A DNA stretch of 34,876 nt from Pseudomonadota bacterium. Its GTDB lineage: Bacteria > Pseudomonadota > Gammaproteobacteria > Burkholderiales > JAKAFK01. A program made the position numbers and the translations under genes. A model generated the notes under the pieces. The model was not told where the DNA came from, searched no databases, and saw only the letters and a program-made list of their open reading frames with translations. The stretch spans positions 1 through 34,876 of the forward strand of contig JAKAFK010000039.1 in assembly GCA_021817985.1 (NCBI GenBank), read 5' to 3'. Below are positions 33,772-34,876 of the stretch, one piece after another (position 1 is the stretch's first letter; each line of letters begins with the position of its first letter).

Positions 33772-33953
33772 ATGCACTCTCTAAATGGCATGTGGCTTTC
33801 CGGTTGCTGTGGAATGCACCCAACAAACAAAACACCCCTAACATCAACGTTGTCCCAGGGGCCATCGGTTGCCGCTCGTTTGAGCGGCCGGCACGCCCGT
33901 ACGTGACCCCCACCTAGCCGTCCGCTTGCGTCCTTCGCACCTGCGGACTTTTT
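33772..33953 (+). ncRNA. Candidate small RNA or attenuated leader, ~180 nt
   Basis: The interval runs from the expected start of a near-consensus promoter to the T-run of an intrinsic terminator. It contains an interior perfect hairpin GCCGCTC-GTTT-GAGCGGC (33871-33888), a looser CCCCT/AGGGG stem and the palindrome CAACGTTG (33845-33852). An ATG coincides with the expected start (33772) and opens a 44-codon frame ending at 33906, just before the terminator, so the alternatives are a leaderless small protein or a leader peptide controlling read-through into the secreted-protein gene at 34065. It did not fit 6S RNA, 4.5S RNA or tmRNA by eye. Confidence 0.45.
33920..33953 (+). terminator. Rho-independent terminator
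   Basis: Outer stem GTCCGC (33920-33925) / GCGGAC (33943-33948), inner stem TGCG (33927-33930) / CGCA (33936-33939), loop TCCTT, followed at once by TTTTT (33949-33953). It is directional: no T-run on the other strand. It ends the transcript from 33772 and lies 110 bp before the next gene. Confidence 0.65.
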
Positions 33954-34064
33954 CCACCTCGCCTCGCTGACCGCATAGATGTCGGGGTGCATGACTGGCC
34001 GGGCCTCATCGGCGCGGCTCGCGGCTGCATGGGCGAGGCCACTCTCCTCGTGATGGAGGTTTTT

Positions 34065-34406
34065 ATGACCAGCAAGATGTTACATACGACCACGGGCATC
34101 CTAGGGGCGCTCATGATTATGGCGAGCGGCGTATCGCTGGCGGCCGGTACCATAACGGTATGCAAGCCACCGGAACACGGCGTGCATGTCCCTAAGAAGG
34201 TCGCCGGCAAGATTGTCCACGAAAACATGGGCAGTGGAACCTTGACGCTGCTCGCCCGCAACGGCAGACGGTATCAGTTCCGCGCGTCTAAGAAGGATCT
34301 GCGCGCGCATAAGGTCGGCACCGCGGTTACGGCCAAGGTCTCGGCAAGTCCGTTTTGCAGAATGCTTGGCGCCAAGCCGCAACAACGTCCGAGTTCGAAT
34401 CTGTAA
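34065..34406 (+). CDS. Small secreted protein of unknown function
   Basis: 113 aa. N-terminal signal peptide (basic start, hydrophobic GILGALMIMASGVSLA, probable cleavage after LAA near 27). The mature ~86 aa are basic and beta-rich in appearance, with GKIVHENMGSGTLTLLARNGRRYQF and VGTAVTAKV, a pattern seen in small periplasmic beta-barrel or OB-like proteins. Two cysteines (Cys33, Cys98) near the ends of the mature chain could form a disulfide. GGAGG at 34055-34059, 5 nt before ATG 34065, decides the start; upstream in-frame starts lack a signal sequence. Transcription may be read-through from the promoter at 33737, controlled by the terminator at 33920-33953. No family recognised. Confidence 0.72.
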   Translation: MTSKMLHTTTGILGALMIMASGVSLAAGTITVCKPPEHGVHVPKKVAGKIVHENMGSGTLTLLARNGRRYQFRASKKDLRAHKVGTAVTAKVSASPFCRMLGAKPQQRPSSNL

Positions 34407-34603
34407 ACGTGTTTGTCGCGGTCGGCCCTGTGCGCCATTCTGGGCGCAGGCCGCCGCGGCGGGCGATACAGAGCGATGGGTGCTTGCGCATTCCAGAGGG
34501 TTTCGCATGAGTGATCGAGTTCCACGGGCGGCGTGATGGGAATGTTAGAGGGCCGCCCTATGCATGAGAATTGGTTCCCGGCCTGTGGATCATTCTGTCG
34601 TTG
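34407..34603. other. Intergenic region after the secreted-protein gene
   Basis: No gene supported. A bulged hairpin GGCC..TGCGCC / GGCGCA..GGCC lies about 45-70 nt after the stop (near 34428-34480), without a T-run. Together with the low-confidence features to its right this closes the window. Confidence 0.35.
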
Positions 34604-34741
34604 TCAACGGTCCTGCCATAAAGGGCAGGGCTTGTCCCGTCTGAACATCGCATAACCGTGCACGACCGCCCGCACCGCGGCCTCGCGCGCGCTGGCCTGA
34701 TCGGCTGCCGGGGTGAGATCGGTCTGCCGGATTGGTTTCAT
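34604..34741 (-). CDS. Possible 45-aa protein
   Basis: ATG at 34741, stop at 34604-34606. The translation begins MKPIRQTDLTPAADQ and contains AREAAVRAVVHGYAMFRR. It is not a known family to me. There is no good ribosome site (only CGGAT just before the ATG), so chance is as likely as a real gene. Confidence 0.25.
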   Translation of the reverse strand: MKPIRQTDLTPAADQASAREAAVRAVVHGYAMFRRDKPCPLWQDR

Positions 34742-34756
34742 ATCCGAAAATGAACG

Positions 34757-34787
34757 ACTCCCGCTAAGCTGCGGCTATAGTGGGAGT
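34757..34787. terminator. Strong hairpin near the right edge
   Basis: Arms ACTCCCGCTA (34757-34766) and TAGTGGGAGT (34778-34787) pair with one G-U; inside, AGC/GCT extends the stem to 13 bp around a TGCG loop with one bulged A. It is followed by TTTC on the plus strand, and on the minus strand by TTCATTTTC after a few bases. Probably a terminator for a gene entering from the right on the minus strand. Confidence 0.45.
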
Positions 34788-34876
34788 TTCGGACAGGCGC
34801 GGCGTTCCGCCGCAATCCTCGCCTGTGCGGCTCGTTCCAAGCCAAAAATCCCCCTCGAGCAGCCAGCGCAGGAGTG
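34764..34876 (-). CDS. Possible C-terminus of a protein entering from the right edge
   Basis: Open frame from the window edge to a TAG stop at 34766-34764. It reads LLRWLLEGDFWLGTSRTGE and ends in TPTIAAA. The 36 residues look protein-like (Trp and Leu rich) and the stop falls in a terminator-like hairpin, but the fragment is too short to identify and the frame could be open by chance. Confidence 0.3.
   Translation of the reverse strand, partial: LLRWLLEGDFWLGTSRTGEDCGGTPRLSETPTIAAA

Noticed and set aside
33772-33953. Identification of the candidate RNA as 6S RNA, SRP RNA or tmRNA
   Set aside because: The ends do not pair as in 6S RNA, the SRP loop signature is missing, and there is no tRNA-like end for tmRNA.
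1-34876. CRISPR arrays, insertion sequences, prophage or integrase genes
   Set aside because: No regularly spaced repeats, transposase motifs, target-site duplications or phage proteins were seen; all clear genes are housekeeping or metabolic.

Overview
This is a GC-rich (roughly two-thirds G+C by eye) proteobacterial chromosome segment of dense, ordinary-looking operons. I see no rRNA, tRNA, CRISPR array, insertion sequence or phage gene. The combination of ModE/ModABC, Glk-family glucokinases, ArsB, HU, RlmI, a PA0069-type radical SAM protein and a Gnd-Zwf-Tal operon points to a gamma- or betaproteobacterium, possibly a metal-exposed or acidophilic lithotroph. The taxon is an inference and not firmly supported.

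Layout. 1-1.5 kb: tail of an EAL-domain protein and a first glucokinase. 1.5-5.4 kb: molybdenum-cofactor genes, with moaA divergent from mobB-moeA-moaD-moaE and a single-domain ModE-like regulator at the end. 5.7-6.0 kb: HU. 6.3-8.9 kb: modABC molybdate importer. 9.0-11.1 kb: ArsB arsenite pump, CrcB fluoride channel and its DUF190 partner. 11.1-15.3 kb: NAD(P)HX repair enzyme (minus), a small four-cysteine protein, a PA0069-type radical SAM protein and RlmI (minus). 15.9-20.5 kb: tal-gnd-zwf-glk, with short spacers or overlaps. 20.6-27.6 kb (minus): glgE, maltokinase and a large GH63/MGH1-like glucosidase. 28.3-29.7 kb: S41 C-terminal processing peptidase. 29.7-33.4 kb (minus): helicase-exonuclease pair resembling Bacillus YprA/YprB (MrfA/MrfB). 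33.7-34.4 kb: consensus promoter, structured 180-nt interval ending in an intrinsic terminator, then a small secreted protein.

How it works together. The Mo region reads as one regulon: two near-identical 24-bp ModE-type operators, in opposite orientation, overlap the promoters of moaA/mobB and of modA, and the probable regulator is the last gene of the mobB operon. The regulator lacks molybdate-binding Mop/TOBE domains; the only TOBE domain visible is on ModC. The carbohydrate half couples glucose phosphorylation and the oxidative pentose phosphate pathway (glk, zwf, gnd, tal) to the maltose-1-phosphate route of alpha-glucan synthesis (maltokinase, GlgE).

The points most worth a second look are the candidate ncRNA or attenuated leader at 33.77-33.95 kb, the paired ModE operators with a truncated regulator, the S41 peptidase that keeps its serine but has lost the usual catalytic lysine, and the MrfAB-like repair pair in a Gram-negative background.
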